NCBI GenBank assembly: GCA_964036275.1 | Contig: OZ038435.1 | Location: forward strand, 930,001 to 994,000 | Length of the DNA: 64,000 bases | DNA from: Litoditis marina | Taxonomy: Eukaryota > Nematoda > Chromadorea > Rhabditida > Rhabditidae | Direction: 5' to 3' | In this document: positions 37,176 through 50,033 of the stretch, piece after piece | Layout: every line of letters starts with the position of its first letter | Numbering within the stretch: the first letter of the stretch is position 1 | Notes under the pieces: model-generated | The model's database searches: none | The model's input: the letters and a program-made list of their open reading frames with translations, nothing else | What the model was told of the DNA's origin: nothing | Program-made: the position numbers and the translations under genes

Positions 37176-40100
37176 TGAGAGAAATGGGCGTGGGAATAGA
37201 GAGACGGAAAGAGAATGAGAGAAAGGAAAGAAATAGAAGAGAAAGAGGGAAGGAGATAAATATAGAGAAAGTAGTGAGAGCGTGGGAGAGAAAGAGACAA
37301 AAATCGATACGGTCATCCACACTAGATAAGTAGTGGAGAAGAAGCCCCTTCAGAGCGCCCATGAGATATTGACACCTTTATCCGGGCGCTAATCACACCA
37401 ATTGGCAGGCTCGCCAATTGGCCCCTCAATCTCAGTAATCGGCCTGACATTCTCAAACGAGTAGACCTGCGTAACGAAATCTAAAAACCGGAATCCAATC
37501 ATATAAGTTTGACTAACCTACTTTTATCATATACCTGCTTTAACCCTCTCAAATAACCAAAGTTGGTTCCTAATTCAAACGGTGCCGGTTACCTAATAGA
37601 TGTAGAACGAAACCGAAGGAACTGATGAAATGTACCATACCAAATACGACATTATCGAATTTCTTCTTGCAATGGTTGACAATGCATAGACTCACGATGG
37701 TCAGATATCATGCACGCACGGACAAGACGAATCACAATACGGAGCAACAACAACACGTGACTACGACCACATTATACTCGATCCCACATCTCAAGTACAC
37801 TAAGCACTATTTTTCTTCTTCTACACAAAACACACCATCGTGCAGATACACGCTACAATACAACAGGCAGCGTGAGTACTACTATCAAGCGGGTGAATGT
37901 TCGGCTAATTGAAGGCAAGGGTGAAATACTCCTTCAGAATGGCGCTGATCCAAAACAAGAGAGCACTTGCTACTGTTGGAGGTGTATCAACTACTTTTTG
38001 AGGTTTCCGTTCAACTAACTTCACATGCATCGGTTGATAATAGACCCAGTAGTAGAAAGAGGTGAACTGACCCGTCGTGCCTTGCTCTGGTACTGGACGG
38101 CCTTCTTCGTGTCGGCCACCGCCCGATCCACAAACTCCTTCGCGTGTTCCACGTTGTACTCGATTCGGTCCACCATCTCTCCCTAAACACATGACATCAA
38201 CATACACCAGTTGTCAAAGTAACCACAAACATTGAGAAAATCGACATGTTTTGAACAATATCAATTCTACGAAAAGTATAACTTTTTCGACGAAAAAGTT
38301 ATACTTTTCGTAGAATTTTAAAGTGGCCAGAACAACCTCGGGAACAGGATGCATACCTGCGTATTATGTATGATAGAACTTTTTTTTTACATATTGAGAA
38401 AACATGTTTACATATTTCGAGAGAAAGAAAACTGATTTCATGTGTCTTGCTCAATTCTCCCTGTATATTCCGAAGCGTTTTTCCCTCAAATACTATTATC
38501 ATTATCGGTTATAGCAATCCCAATTCGAAGCCTCAACACCATCTTATTCATTGTCATTGGTGCAAATACCAGAGAATTGCGAAATCGCGCCCAAATTGAA
38601 TGCGAAATAGAACACCAAATAGGAACAACAGCCATATATCACAACAGCTGAAAAAAAGTCGCAGAGAATGCGCTCAAACTGAGTTTGGAAGAAAAACTAA
38701 CAAGATTTCCGGAACTGATATATTTCTGCTCTAAATGTCATAAGTTGCATGGTTACCTCCATTAGCACTAACCCAATATCAAGCTAACTCAAACTCTAGT
38801 TAAGACCTAACTATAGAAACCTGTTGTAAAATTATTGAATTTCAATCTGAAATCTGAACTACTTTTTGTCGAATAGTCCGACCTTACAGGCTGCTGTATG
38901 GTTCCAATACCCACCCCATCACTCGCCCCCTTCCCCGCAAGTTTGCGACTAGAGCAGGGTCCCGGCATTTATGTGTGGTGTGGGTGTTCAAATACATTTA
39001 TCTGGTTACCAACAACGGCCAAAACCTTGTCATCATCGCATCTCATTGTATTGATTGCCGCCGGCTATTGTGTCCGGGGCTGTCCCTAAAACAGCCCCCA
39101 CCGGTGTGGCCAAAATGAATTAGCCTCAGCACATGATGAACACCGATACACCAATTGTCTTCTATCTCTTTCGCGTCAAAGGTAAACCTAATGAAAGTAG
39201 CTCTTGAAGTCAATTGTGAAAGTTATGGACCTAAAAAGTGGAAGGTTTCGCCTCTCACCTGACCACTCAAATCAAATGAGCTGGCGGTAAAACATCCTCT
39301 ATTTGTCAAAAACAAACAAATTCAATATAGTTGATATAGCATAACATCAGTTGATTAGAATTTTAAAAACTAATCCAATCTAAATTCACAACAACGCCCG
39401 CTTCTTATATTTCAAGTTGTAGAACCAGCTGTGCTACCTTCTTTTACAACTTTGAATTTTGTTTGTGATTACTGCAAGACATATGTGAAAAAAAGTTCAT
39501 GTTTTTCCTCCAGAAAGAGCGAACCCCGTCTTAGTTTGCCTCTTTTTCAATGAAGCTCATTCCCCCCACTGCGCGCTCAACGCATGTGCTTATTGATGGC
39601 AGATAGATTACTGGCGACTCTTTCTAAGTTCTTCACAAGACACGACCAGAATGAATTATGCATATTGAGCCTCCTGCTCTCTCTCTCTATCTCTCTCTCT
39701 TTGCGCTCGGCCGTATTGAGGCGACTTATACTCCGCCGATAAGAATGATTAATCAACCAGAGTTCAGCTAATCGTAGATCAGAAAAGTTATATCGCGAAG
39801 TAACCCGTTTTATATCAGATAATTTAGCACAAAAAGAGCAAATTATAAATTAGGACACTTGAATTAAGCTTGTGCGTAGTTGGATGATTTTCATACAATA
39901 AACCTTTGCTGATTGCTAAACTACCCAAAAACTAGACACAATGTACACATTGTCATGACATCAGAGTGTCGCGCGCTTCAATTAACACTGCATTCCCATA
40001 TAGAGGAGAGCTGTCCGTTGCATTCGTAACCCTACACCAAATTGACTGCTTTGACTTTGAAGGCAGATTATCTCACACAACCAGCACAATGCCAATAGGC

Positions 40101-43100
40101 TCTCGGGTCAAGAAAAGTACATATAATTGATGAAGGCGAGCGTTTAAGTAAAAAACACCCTCAAAATATCGGGGTCGTTTTTTTTTGAAAGGATATAACA
40201 CTAGCTTTCGGTGTTGTCATACTTTCGCTAAAAGAACTCGTGAATGAATCAATATTATCATCTCTATCTCTGATACTCTATTATTTCACTATCATATAGA
40301 CCTGACCATTTGAAAACAAATTGTAAATGTAGCATTCTTTTTCTGTTCTAGAACAAAGTGTGAATCTGACAATAGAAAGCGTAATATTCTTCCCATTGGA
40401 AAATTACAACTTCTTCTTGAACAGAACAATAATGCCACTTTCACAATCAGTTTAAATGGACAAGACAAGTCGTATATCATATCAGTGTTCGATGATCCGT
40501 GATATGAGCATAGGTGCGATACCCCGGTTATCTGACCGGAGATCCTTCACTTTTTCCTTTAACTGGGCTAGGAGGGACCCATGACTTTTCCAAACATTTC
40601 TGGGTATTTGGGTTAATTACCTAGAGAGACCTATAACTTTTCGCTGTTTCTGTGGAGGGAATGTTTAATTGTTCAAACCCTCATCCCGACACTATCCCAC
40701 CTATAATATGAGTGTGACTGTTGTACTCACCTGACTTTCGACCAGCATGGCCATATCCATGAACATGTCGTGCAGCTCGCGGATACTGCTCTCCAACTTC
40801 ATGATGTCATTGTGACGAGCTTCAATGTCAGCCAACGTTTGTTTCGCCTGAACATAGTTTATGATCATAGGTGGGATGCAGAAAGAAAACTTAGTACAAA
40901 TTCTCTCCTTTAAACGCAGGTTTTCCTTTTCACGAACGTGAACGACAACATTTAACTAGCAAAATACTTCAACTCCGAGAAGCATAGTCATTGTTTTTAT
41001 TCCATCCAGAAGAAACGTTTTCCTGAAGATTTTTTTCCACAGGCAAACCGGTGTAAAGGTCAGTTTGTAGCATTTACGTCATATTGCTGAAGATGATTAT
41101 TTATTCGAGTTGTATCCAATTAAGTACCTGTTGCGTATCGGTGATTATACCCTGTGTGAACACTCCCGGGTTGCCGCTTTCGATCATTTCCTCCAAGTCT
41201 TCATCGCCAACTTGTTTACCGGCTGAAAGTACCAAATTTAACAATACTTTGAAAAAATGAGCGTGAACGCAAAGTACAGCTGACCTTTCAGCTCTCACTC
41301 GGGAACCATCTTCAACTGTAAGCTAATTTTGAAATTTAGGTGTCACTGAAAAGAGTCCAAAATGTTGAGTCTCAGCCCAATTTAAACATAATAGGATAAG
41401 TAAAATGGCAGAAAACTTAGTTGATATATGTTGCAAAGTAGTGAGCTCACAAACTGAACCTAAAGTGCAGTGAACCCCTTCACCTCAAATGCAATACAAC
41501 ATGGTATTTGTGGTATTTGAGGCGAACTAGAGTACTCTCGTACAAACTATGACAAAGGCAAATAGTGAGTTTGAGATTGAAAGAATAAGTTGACAGAAAT
41601 GTTGACATGAAAAAGCGACTAACCAATATCGAGCTGTCGCTGAATTCTTCCCTTGCATCGCTCTCTGTAGTCGGTTTGTGTCTTGTTATAGTCGGTCATC
41701 ACTTCCACGAAACGCCTGAACAAAAAAATTTATATTGACTGAGATTCCAGAATCCTCTGAAAACAAAATTGATCCATTATATCATTCAAATCAAACTAGT
41801 GTTTTTATTGAAAATCTCAGAAAACCTCGGTCTGTGAACCAAACACCAAACACAGTAAACAACGAGCGAAACTATGCGAAAATTCGTGACTACGTCGAAA
41901 AAAATGAATGTACGGTTTTTTCCATTTGCTTCGTACCTCGACAACGTGCTGTGTTGCGTTTTTCTGATCCGCAAATCGGCATTCGACTGCCCACCAGATT
42001 CGTCATGTTCGATGGCGTTTTCGATCAACTTCAGCTTTCCACGCACCTGAAAAGAGAATAGGTTTCGAAAATAGAGGAAACAGGGCCTAACTAAATCAAA
42101 CAACTCCCCAGTTCCACTTTATTTTATCATCGCCTCCTACCGAACGAGTCATAAATCAGCGAGACCAATGAAAAGGGCTTTTTTATTCCAACTGTTAGGA
42201 ATAGTAAAACTGCTCCCACGAAACACCGATATGAAACATGACAGTAACTCCTTCGAATCAGTAAGAAGGCCAAGCCTTTATTTAAAAGCAACAATTTAAA
42301 TACAGTAAAAACTAGAGGGAAAACAAAGACTGTGGCTCACCTTATTTGCGGTTCGCTTGATACTGGCCATGAGCTCGTCCAATTCTTCTTTCGTCTCTGA
42401 AAAAAGCATACATTTATCTTACAAACTTGACCATGTCCGATCATACTTCTACAACAACGGAAGGTTGTTCGTAGTCAGTTTTCACTATCTCGGAACTAAA
42501 ACGAAGACTTTCTCTTTGAGAGACTTTTGGTATCTTTCCCACTCCCAAACACGAGAGGACTAAGACTAACTGACCGGCAAACCACATCATAATAAAACAT
42601 CCCACCATTTGATCAATGTCTATAACAAACTGAGCATGTGTGCGGACGTTTAACCCGTTTCACACCCCACGAAAGGTGATATACACGTGCGTGAAAAAAA
42701 ACCTGATGAAACGAAAAATATGAGAAACAACTAACTAGCATCATTGACGGGATTGGATAGGATGGCGGAGTGCTTCTTCTTCACTTCCTCTACATTGCTG
42801 GCTATCAGATCGACACTTCCACGAATTTCTTCTACCTAAGAAACAGAACATGAAAATCAATTACTTGGAACTCGACAACTTGCTCTAAACAAGGTCAAAA
42901 AATGAGGTTTCCAATTGAAATAGCTATTCATTCATGGAATTCCATGTTGAATGTAAAGGTATACAATATAGCCCTAGACTTTAAATCCTTCCATCTAACC
43001 AAACTACATCACGTATGAGCCTATGTCTTGAGGTTTTCCTCTTCTTCACATAACAAAATTCCTGTGAACCCCAAAGACCCCTAAAACACCCGTAACAGCA

Positions 43101-44991
43101 CTTTGCGCGCTATTTCCATCAAGTGTTTTCCACAAATGAATACATTTACACATGGACAATGGGAAAAAGTAGGCGCCAGGTTTCCATGACAACTGTAAAT
43201 CCGAGATTGATGAAAGAAACATTCTAGTAGTACTACAACCACAGGTGCTATAAACAATGCCAACACACAAACGTAGTTAATGATTCAGCAGAGAGCATAG
43301 AACAACCCTCATTTCCAGAATAGTTCGTTATAATTGGCGATTTCGACCCACTACAGAAACAAATCGATGAACAAATAGCTGCAAAAAGTGATCCCACGAC
43401 CAACAAGATAGGTTTAATTGTTATGATTTCTTGTGATAGTTACTCGAAACGTGAGTGTATACAGTCAATAATTTCCGCGAATGACAAAAAACGTCCCGTT
43501 TTTGGTATGACTATTCTACAAAATGTGACCAGTTTTTCGAATTGAATACGTTAATTCTCACAATTTTGCATTCAAATAAGACATTTTTTTCCAATTTTGG
43601 CAGGAAGGTCGGTCCATTATCCATTTTCCCAGTTTCACTGACCATTCAGGCAATATGCTGGGGCATGATAGCATGTTGTTTTGCACATTTCGGGAAACAA
43701 AGAGAAATTAAGAGTAGACTACGCGACCTAACGAACTCATCCATCCTAATTAGTCACTGACGAACGAACTGTTCAACGATCTTTTACATCACTAATATCA
43801 ATTCCATTTTATATACCCCATACACTAACAAAGGTTTCGACCCTGATAATTATGAAATGTTCTATAGAATAGGTATACGAAGAGGCTGTCAATTAAACTT
43901 GATTCCTTTGTAGCTTTGAACAATCTCACACCAGTTAGGAAAAGACCATGACATTTACAAAAAAATGAACGGGAAACCATCGCAAGCAAAAGGTTGGTAA
44001 TATAACTATAATAAAGGGAGAAAACTACCTCTCGTTAGAACTCTAGATTCGCAAAAGGGTTATACGTTCAATTTCTACTTCGCCTACATCAGAACCATAC
44101 TTGAGGCGACTTTATTCCCCACAAAAATTAATTGAAAATCAGGTGTTTTATCTAAGTGAAGATACTACAAAAGGGTGGAAAGTGAGGTTTTCACCAGTAA
44201 ATGTGACACTGTTTTTAAATTAGGCCAGTTCAAACTCTCGATTTTGAAGAAAAACGGGTGATTCAATTTCCAATCCAACAAAGTCGCCCTACGTTTGATC
44301 AGAACTGAAGCTCATACGCCCTTCAATCCGATTCAACGGTCTGACCAAAATACCCCAATTCCATTGAAAAACCCCAGTTGGAGGCTCACGTCCGTTATTT
44401 CCTGGCTTCAGCTGGCCAATATACCACTGACAACCCGAAATCGTGAGAGAAATGGAAAATCGATACGTAGCTGGGGGCCTGCCAAATAGGGTCTCACTCA
44501 TGACGGAAACATGACATGAAAGCAGCAGATATATGCAAAGAAAAGAGTCCAACAGAAGACATTAATATGAATAATGCATGGAGATTAAATTTTGAATAAA
44601 TGTAAGCGGGCGCCAGCGGGAAAGGTGCAATCCGAAAGGATGGTCGCAGCATAGTAAGTGGTCCTAGACAATTCGAATTGAAGAATGAACACTATGAATA
44701 ATTTAACATTCAGTCAGTAACTAATAATAACATTTGTTACTCAAAAATTGTCAGCTATTCGGCGGAAAACAAATGATGTATCGGATTGGGTTACAAAAAC
44801 CATACTTTTGAGATCATCAAGAACATTTTAATGTAGCCTTAACATGTAGCATACGTTGGCAGTCTGCGTATATGTACCTGTTCAAAGAACTCCTCCATGT
44901 ACTGCGTATTGCCGGTATCCATTTGCATCTCGTCATCCTGCTCATCCTCGGACTGAGCCGCCTTCAGGGCACTCAGCCTGTCCTTCGCCAT
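31596..44991 (-). CDS. STX1: syntaxin-1-type plasma-membrane Q-SNARE with three alternative anchors
   Basis: Syntaxin-1 is the target-membrane Qa-SNARE that pairs with SNAP-25 and VAMP and binds Munc18 to drive vesicle exocytosis. Eight shared minus-strand exons: 44878-44991, 42736-42835, 42341-42396, 41937-42046, 41624-41715, 41128-41222, 40731-40847 and 38072-38182, encoding 265 residues. One of three last exons follows: 36536-36718 (9a), 33238-33324 (9b) or 31596-31682 (9c), giving 325, 293 or 293 residues (human STX1A is 288). Seen in order: an N-peptide ([12 protein letters not shown]), an acidic linker, the Habc bundle from EEFFEQVEEIRG, the linker [14 protein letters not shown], and the SNARE helix [18 protein letters not shown] with the zero-layer Gln at 228, the last codon of exon 7. 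Introns are long, up to about 2.5 kb within the shared part, and carry many repeats. Confidence 0.96.
33238..33324 (-). CDS. STX1: syntaxin alternative last exon 9b (membrane anchor)
   Basis: Encodes [20 protein letters not shown] followed by MSYVPMPF, 28 residues, TAA at 33238-33240. It begins after TTTCAG in phase 0 with the same KK start as 9a and 9c. Closest in sequence to the vertebrate STX1 anchor (KKIMI start). It lies 3.2 kb downstream of 9a and 1.6 kb upstream of 9c in the transcript. Confidence 0.88.
   Translation of the reverse strand, partial: KKIMILICVAILIGILCLIIMSYVPMPF
33930..34302. repeat. perfect inverted repeat, 152-bp arms, 69-bp loop
   Basis: 33930-34081 is the exact reverse complement of 34151-34302 over 152 bp; the spacer is 34082-34150. 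Because of the symmetry the same 94-residue open frame appears on both strands. It lies between syntaxin exons 9a and 9b, so a transcript reaching 9b or 9c would contain a long hairpin. A fold-back transposon, a recent inversion-duplication or an assembly artefact are all possible. Confidence 0.95.
34690..35603. repeat. GGCGCC-rich tandem array, period about 140 bp
   Basis: GGCGCC palindromes recur at 34766, 34904, 35043, 35183, 35323 and 35463, spacing 138-140 bp. In the last three units the whole period is conserved, including TTGGCGCGAC (35235, 35375, 35515) and TTTCAAATTTCAGCTAAATC; earlier units are more decayed. Most units carry two or more GGCGCC or GGCGCx words. Lies between exons 9a and 9b. 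Confidence 0.85.
36536..36718 (-). CDS. STX1: syntaxin alternative last exon 9a (anchor with long tail)
   Basis: The first of the three last exons met by a transcript. After a good acceptor it encodes [20 protein letters not shown] and the rest of a long transmembrane segment, then a 34-residue hydrophilic tail rich in Ala, Ser, Asn, Thr and Glu ending GRGRSRY; 60 residues, TAA at 36536-36538. The tail would lie outside the cell or in the vesicle lumen, unusual for a syntaxin. Its coding sequence is clearly G+C-rich against the flanks, which supports a real exon. Confidence 0.85.
   Translation of the reverse strand, partial: KKICVIVTVLVVLLIIVAAIIIWVVVSTSSAKAVTNAATGANSNAPQEQTEDTGRGRSRY
37070..37220. 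repeat. (GA)n tract, (CU)n in the syntaxin transcript
   Basis: Over 75 bp of nearly pure GA repeat (about 37096-37171) inside a longer purine-rich zone. In the syntaxin pre-mRNA this is a CU-repeat about 350-500 nt upstream of the exon 9a acceptor. Long open frames here are products of the repeat. Confidence 0.95.
38263..38317. repeat. 55-nt palindrome upstream of syntaxin exon 8
   Basis: 27-nt arms 38263-38289 and 38291-38317 are exact reverse complements with a single A between. In the syntaxin transcript it lies about 80-135 nt upstream of the exon 8 acceptor at 38183, close to where the branch point should be. Confidence 0.95.
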
Positions 44992-45010
44992 ATTTACTAC
45001 CTGCAAATAA
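44992..45010 (-). other. splice acceptor 9 nt before syntaxin start codon
   Basis: On the minus strand TAGTTATTTGCAG ends at 45001, then GTAGTAAAT and the ATG at 44991. It is a clear acceptor with no recognisable upstream exon. Confidence 0.65.
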
Positions 45011-46282
45011 CTAGCAATACTGAATCTTCATACATATTTACTACCTAAATAAACAATAATATTGAATATGTATTGAATCATTGACTCAAAAAAGTAAATG
45101 CAAAACAAAAAGTATCCTTGACCATATTCACTACTCAAATATTTATCACGGAAGAATGTAGAAAAGTATAAATTAGCTATGTGATAGGTTAATAGTGAAT
45201 CTTCATAGAATGATTCACTTCAAACAAGTGTAACGCAAACCAAAATGAGACCGAGAGACACCCATGAAAGCACCGGTACACACTATCAACAAATACTAAT
45301 TAGGCTGCATTTTAAATGAATTTGAACTGAAGTGCTTCTATTTCATGAACTCGTGGACATTCGCAGTAAAAACTGTGAATAGTTTTTTTTCTCAGAACTC
45401 CGCTATTTACTATAACGAGCTAGTCAACCATTGAAAAATGAAAACTAACCTATGAAAGATAAATCGAAGACTCGGCTATCGGCTTAGAAAAATGCGGTTC
45501 TATCAATATCCAAAGACAACTTCACAGATGTTGTGTCATTGGCGTGCCCTGAACCATAAATTATAATTGATTAATTGATTTATAAAACAACAATGATATG
45601 AAAAATGAATTCAAATAAAGGACACCGGCGATGACAAAAAAGAGCGCTATTATCAATTGACTAATTGACAACAAGCCTGACATAGAACATTGAGAAGGGA
45701 TAACAACCCCACCCAACCAGTTTGGTTTTTCCATTATAATCAGCGACCAATCAAGTGTTCGCATGCCAAAATTCATGGAAACCCATCATGAACCGTTTAC
45801 AATACACTACTCTCTGAACTAACGAACGATCTGATCAAATTTAATACCGTTTATTAACAATTGATCTTGATAATAAACTTTTTCAGTGAGCAGAGTCAGT
45901 TCCGACCTGATATTTCCATATTCTGAACGTTATAGAGATACCAGTTGGTTGGCGGAAGCGTGCACATTTAAAATTCAATCAACAACATGTTCGAGAGGCC
46001 AGAGGCTTTTTTAATATTTTTTTGGGCGAGTTGAGCACAAAAAAGATCATGGTCATGAGTCATGTACGCCAACGTCGAAAGTCAACAACGACAATGTTCC
46101 CAACTGATTGACAATAGCCCGAGGGCGGGAAACGGACATAGTTGGTTAGCTGCGGGCACAATGCCATTCCATGCGCGTTCGATCAGACCGCGGAGCCACG
46201 CCCCTTTGGGACGAGCCGCCAGCTCCCAGCGGCAATAAGCAAGGATGGAGGAGGAAGGAAGGAGCGAGTGGGAAAGAACAAC

Positions 46283-46774
46283 GCAACATGCAATCATGCA
46301 CACATACGGCCTCGCTCTCTGGCTAACATGCTTGCAAAGTGGCAGAATCATACGAATGAATTCATGAGAACACACAAAGCTAATTTGCTCCGTTAGAATG
46401 CGTAGGTTCGGCCATTTTTCGTTCGTAAAATACCACTGTCTAACAAAACAAGACACCACAGTTAACAACAAACAATGAGCTCATCAACGCTAGATTAGAT
46501 GGCATAGGGCATAGCCACATATACCAGATTCATTTCATTAAAAAACGTGATGATCGAGATCTCTAGTTCGAAAAACTATCAGTTCAAACATTTTTTCGTT
46601 TTTCTAGATATGGTTTATTTCTTCACACTTACTACCAGCATAGCATGACTATTGTACAATTGTACTAGAAAGTATTTTTTCGAAGTGTTCACTCTACTAG
46701 CTAGCAATACGCATGCATTGGTTAAAGCAACAAAAAACAAGGCAACATGCAATCATGCACACACATACGGCTCG
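46283..46774. repeat. dispersed pair of a 28-bp motif upstream of syntaxin
   Basis: GCAACATGCAATCATGCACA occurs at 46283 and again at 46742, each followed by CATACGGC (one with an extra CA). Both lie 1.3-1.8 kb upstream of the syntaxin start; ATGCAAT and CATGCA words resemble homeodomain/POU sites. Confidence 0.6.
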
Positions 46775-49700
46775 CGGCTGGCAGTTATCCAGAATGAGCA
46801 AATATTGGGGCGGATTACAAATTCTATCACGACGAAATAGAAAACGCAGAGAAGATGCGAGCCATAGATAGATGGCAGGAAAACGTATCTAGAAACTAGC
46901 TCACTTTTGTGAAACCTGAAACCTTAGGCTATTTTGGTGCAAATCATCAATTTAGGCCATTGGGGTTTTGAAAAACTGATATGATTCGAATACTAGGAAT
47001 AGAAAAATGAACATGTGCTTCAGGATCAGGAGGTAGAGGTTAAAAAATGTATGGGGCCGGCAGTGTAATTTCGAGGGTTAGAAAAGTTCAAAGAGTTGAA
47101 ATTCTCCTGTAGTTATCGGTCCTGGGTCCTTACCTTAATCAGATTAAATTAAAATAAGTTTACAAAAGGCCGAGAATGCCTCGGTCAGATAATCAGGGTA
47201 TCCCACCCCCACCTATGATACCTATGACGTGGGGCACATCAACATAATACGAGGTTCACTGTTCACTCCATACCAAGTAGATGATTATGTACGCCTAGTG
47301 CAGAGCCTTGATTAATATAGTTCGTGACCCTTCAAAGTACTGAAAGCTATAAAGATTCGGAGTTAGGAGTAGGAGTAGGAGATGAGGAATAAAGAAGACA
47401 TGCAAATTGACCTAATCATCTCTGAGAAGGAAACTCAACAAACGACAGCTGCATGAAAGAAACAAAAAACAAATTAGAACAGTTTGTAGTTTCGTATCTA
47501 TACTCGACCGATCAAAACAGACTCTTCTTACAATTTCACACGCATGAAATCATGTTTTCAATTGAAAGGGATGAACCATTATGATCATAAAATTCTATGA
47601 TGGGTTATATGATGCGAACGGAATTGATTGTTTAGATGGTCGGTGAGTTAAGACTAGATTACTCATTATGTCATCAACAAATCACTTTTCCGAATCGAGA
47701 ACCATAGGAAATAATCCAGATAATGAAATCTTCCGATTCGAACACTATGTAGGATTATGAAGATATAGAAGAATGTAATTTGTGTAATAATAAATAAATA
47801 CATTGATAATAAATGACGAATTGACCCATATTTCGCGAGATTAGGAATGTGCCGCATTTTATCGACACTATCGCAACGAAAACGAAAAACAATCCCGCGC
47901 GCCGCGCCACCATGCCCAGAGTGCGCCGAATTTACAGGTCCGCGGTACCGTCAAAAACAGTAGTTATGTAAAGGGTTCTCACTTCTTCAATATCTACTAT
48001 TAACCGCATTTTGGCATTTCGTTCCTTGTTTTGTACCCAATTCACTCAAAACATACTTCAGCAAGATTCCCCTAGTAGCAAAACGATCCCAAAACTTCTC
48101 GAGGTTTCCAACACAGATACAATAAGAGGGAAATTCCCACCAAATGAAGAGAAGCCCTACAAAGTTAATATTATGAACTTCATTGGAGTAATAAGATTAT
48201 AAATAGAGATCTAGAAAAAGGCGCAGCGGCCACGACACTACGACCACAAAGAACTAGCCAGAAAGGGGGTGGAGGGCCTGTTGAGGTCAGATCGCCCCAA
48301 CTCAATAAATACCAGATGGAAAGTATGACAACCAAAAAGACCAAAAGGTCAACATACGACCGAAATACATCACACAATCACGGGGAACTGACTTTTTTTC
48401 AATTGAACGAAGGAGGAAGACGTTTTCAGGTTTACTTGAGCCTCTAAAATGCCAGGGTTTCCTACAACAAAACAAAGAAACGAGGTTTCTGAGTCCCTGC
48501 TCTGCTTTAGCTAGTGGAACTTTTTTAGTTCTGCTGTTTTTATGCTCAAATTAGTTTTCAAAAAGTTCCATGAGCTGCCCATCTCCATCTCCATCCACTA
48601 TTCACTATTCGAATTTTCAACAGAACTCTACTGGAAGAACAGAGAAAAACTTTATTGTCTAGTTATGTTTCTTTCGCCCTTTCGGTTTTGTTTTTAGTTG
48701 GATGAGTTTGAGCGAAATTCCGAAATGCCTGTGGTAATTACTTATCAGACGCTCACAATGAAAAAGTAAACTTTGATTTTGGATCAGTTTTGGATATGTG
48801 GGAGGTCTCACAAAACGTCGGTCAAACTGAGTGAAGAAGTGACCAATTGAACCGAACCGATACCAATGTTTGGCGCTTGGCATGACTTTATCCATTCCGT
48901 CTATTTTCGTTCGCGGTTCGGTTTGAATCGTTCACCGCAGAACTGTCTAGTGGTGAACCAATGAGATGTAGTTTCCGGTTACTGCTTCGCGGTTCGGTTT
49001 TCTGAGAACGCGATTATACAGAGTAACAAAAAAGAGAAGTACAACTATTTACTGGGTTTCCACCACAATATTCTGATTCAGATAAACATTTCCGTATCAT
49101 TTTTGCTTCACAGGATACGATATAGTCGATAGCAAGCTTACTGAGACCCTTACAGTACACAATCAAACTTTCTTATTGCGTTTTTCTAATGCGCACTGGA
49201 ACTCTGTCAAACATAATTTCGAAACATAGTACTTTAGACTTGCAACCTGAATGTAACAGACAGCCTCTTGGAGGATAGCCTTTGTCTTCCTAGAAGACTC
49301 TTTTCCTCCAACTCCCAGCGCCCTTTTGACGCCAACAACACCTTCACACAACACTCTGTGATACGGGAGAAATAAAGCTTGTATTGTATTGTAAAAAACA
49401 CTCCCTGTTGTTAACAGAGAATGAGTCAGTGAAAGTGAATGAAAAAGACGTGTTATTGAAAATTATAATAACGTTAACGCATGTTAAACGAACGTGCAGT
49501 AAGTTTTGTAATCATACTGTAGGAGTCTCAGTAGTAGGAATGAAAAAGACCTTACGTCAACTATCTCTTCGCGGAGCCTCAAAGAGAGGATCGACGAGAC
49601 TCATGGCGTTTGTCATGAGAATTTCAAAGTTCTTCGCAACAAATAGATATACTCTTTTTAATTCCCACTGACACCTACAGTAGGAATACAAAACGTTCAA

Positions 49701-50033
49701 TACGACAAATGCTTCTGTTACCATATGGCAACAAGTGTACCAAAATGTTTTCGACAGAGATTAATTTCGCATCAGGAAACAGTTGTTGGAAAAATTGAAT
49801 ATGTACTGTAGGAAGCAGGAATGATGTCGACTACACCTAAGATAATTAGTTGGACAGTGCAATCGCCGTATTTACAACTAGTAAACGGGTCCGTGAGAGG
49901 TTAGAGTATAAACAATATGTTGAGCAGGTTATGTTCCTGTTGAGATGCTTTTGGACTCACGCTTGCCTGCTCGAATGTATTGAGTTTGTGGTGTTTGTAG
50001 TTTGTTGATTGATGGGCCCTGAAGACACATCCA

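Noticed and set aside
36813..37362. Long Ser/Leu- or Arg/Glu-rich open frames, up to 169 codons
   Set aside because: They are translations of the (GA)n/(CT)n tract in all frames.
44289..44552. 87-codon minus-strand open frame in syntaxin intron 1
   Set aside because: No splice context linking it to the syntaxin frame and no recognisable domain.
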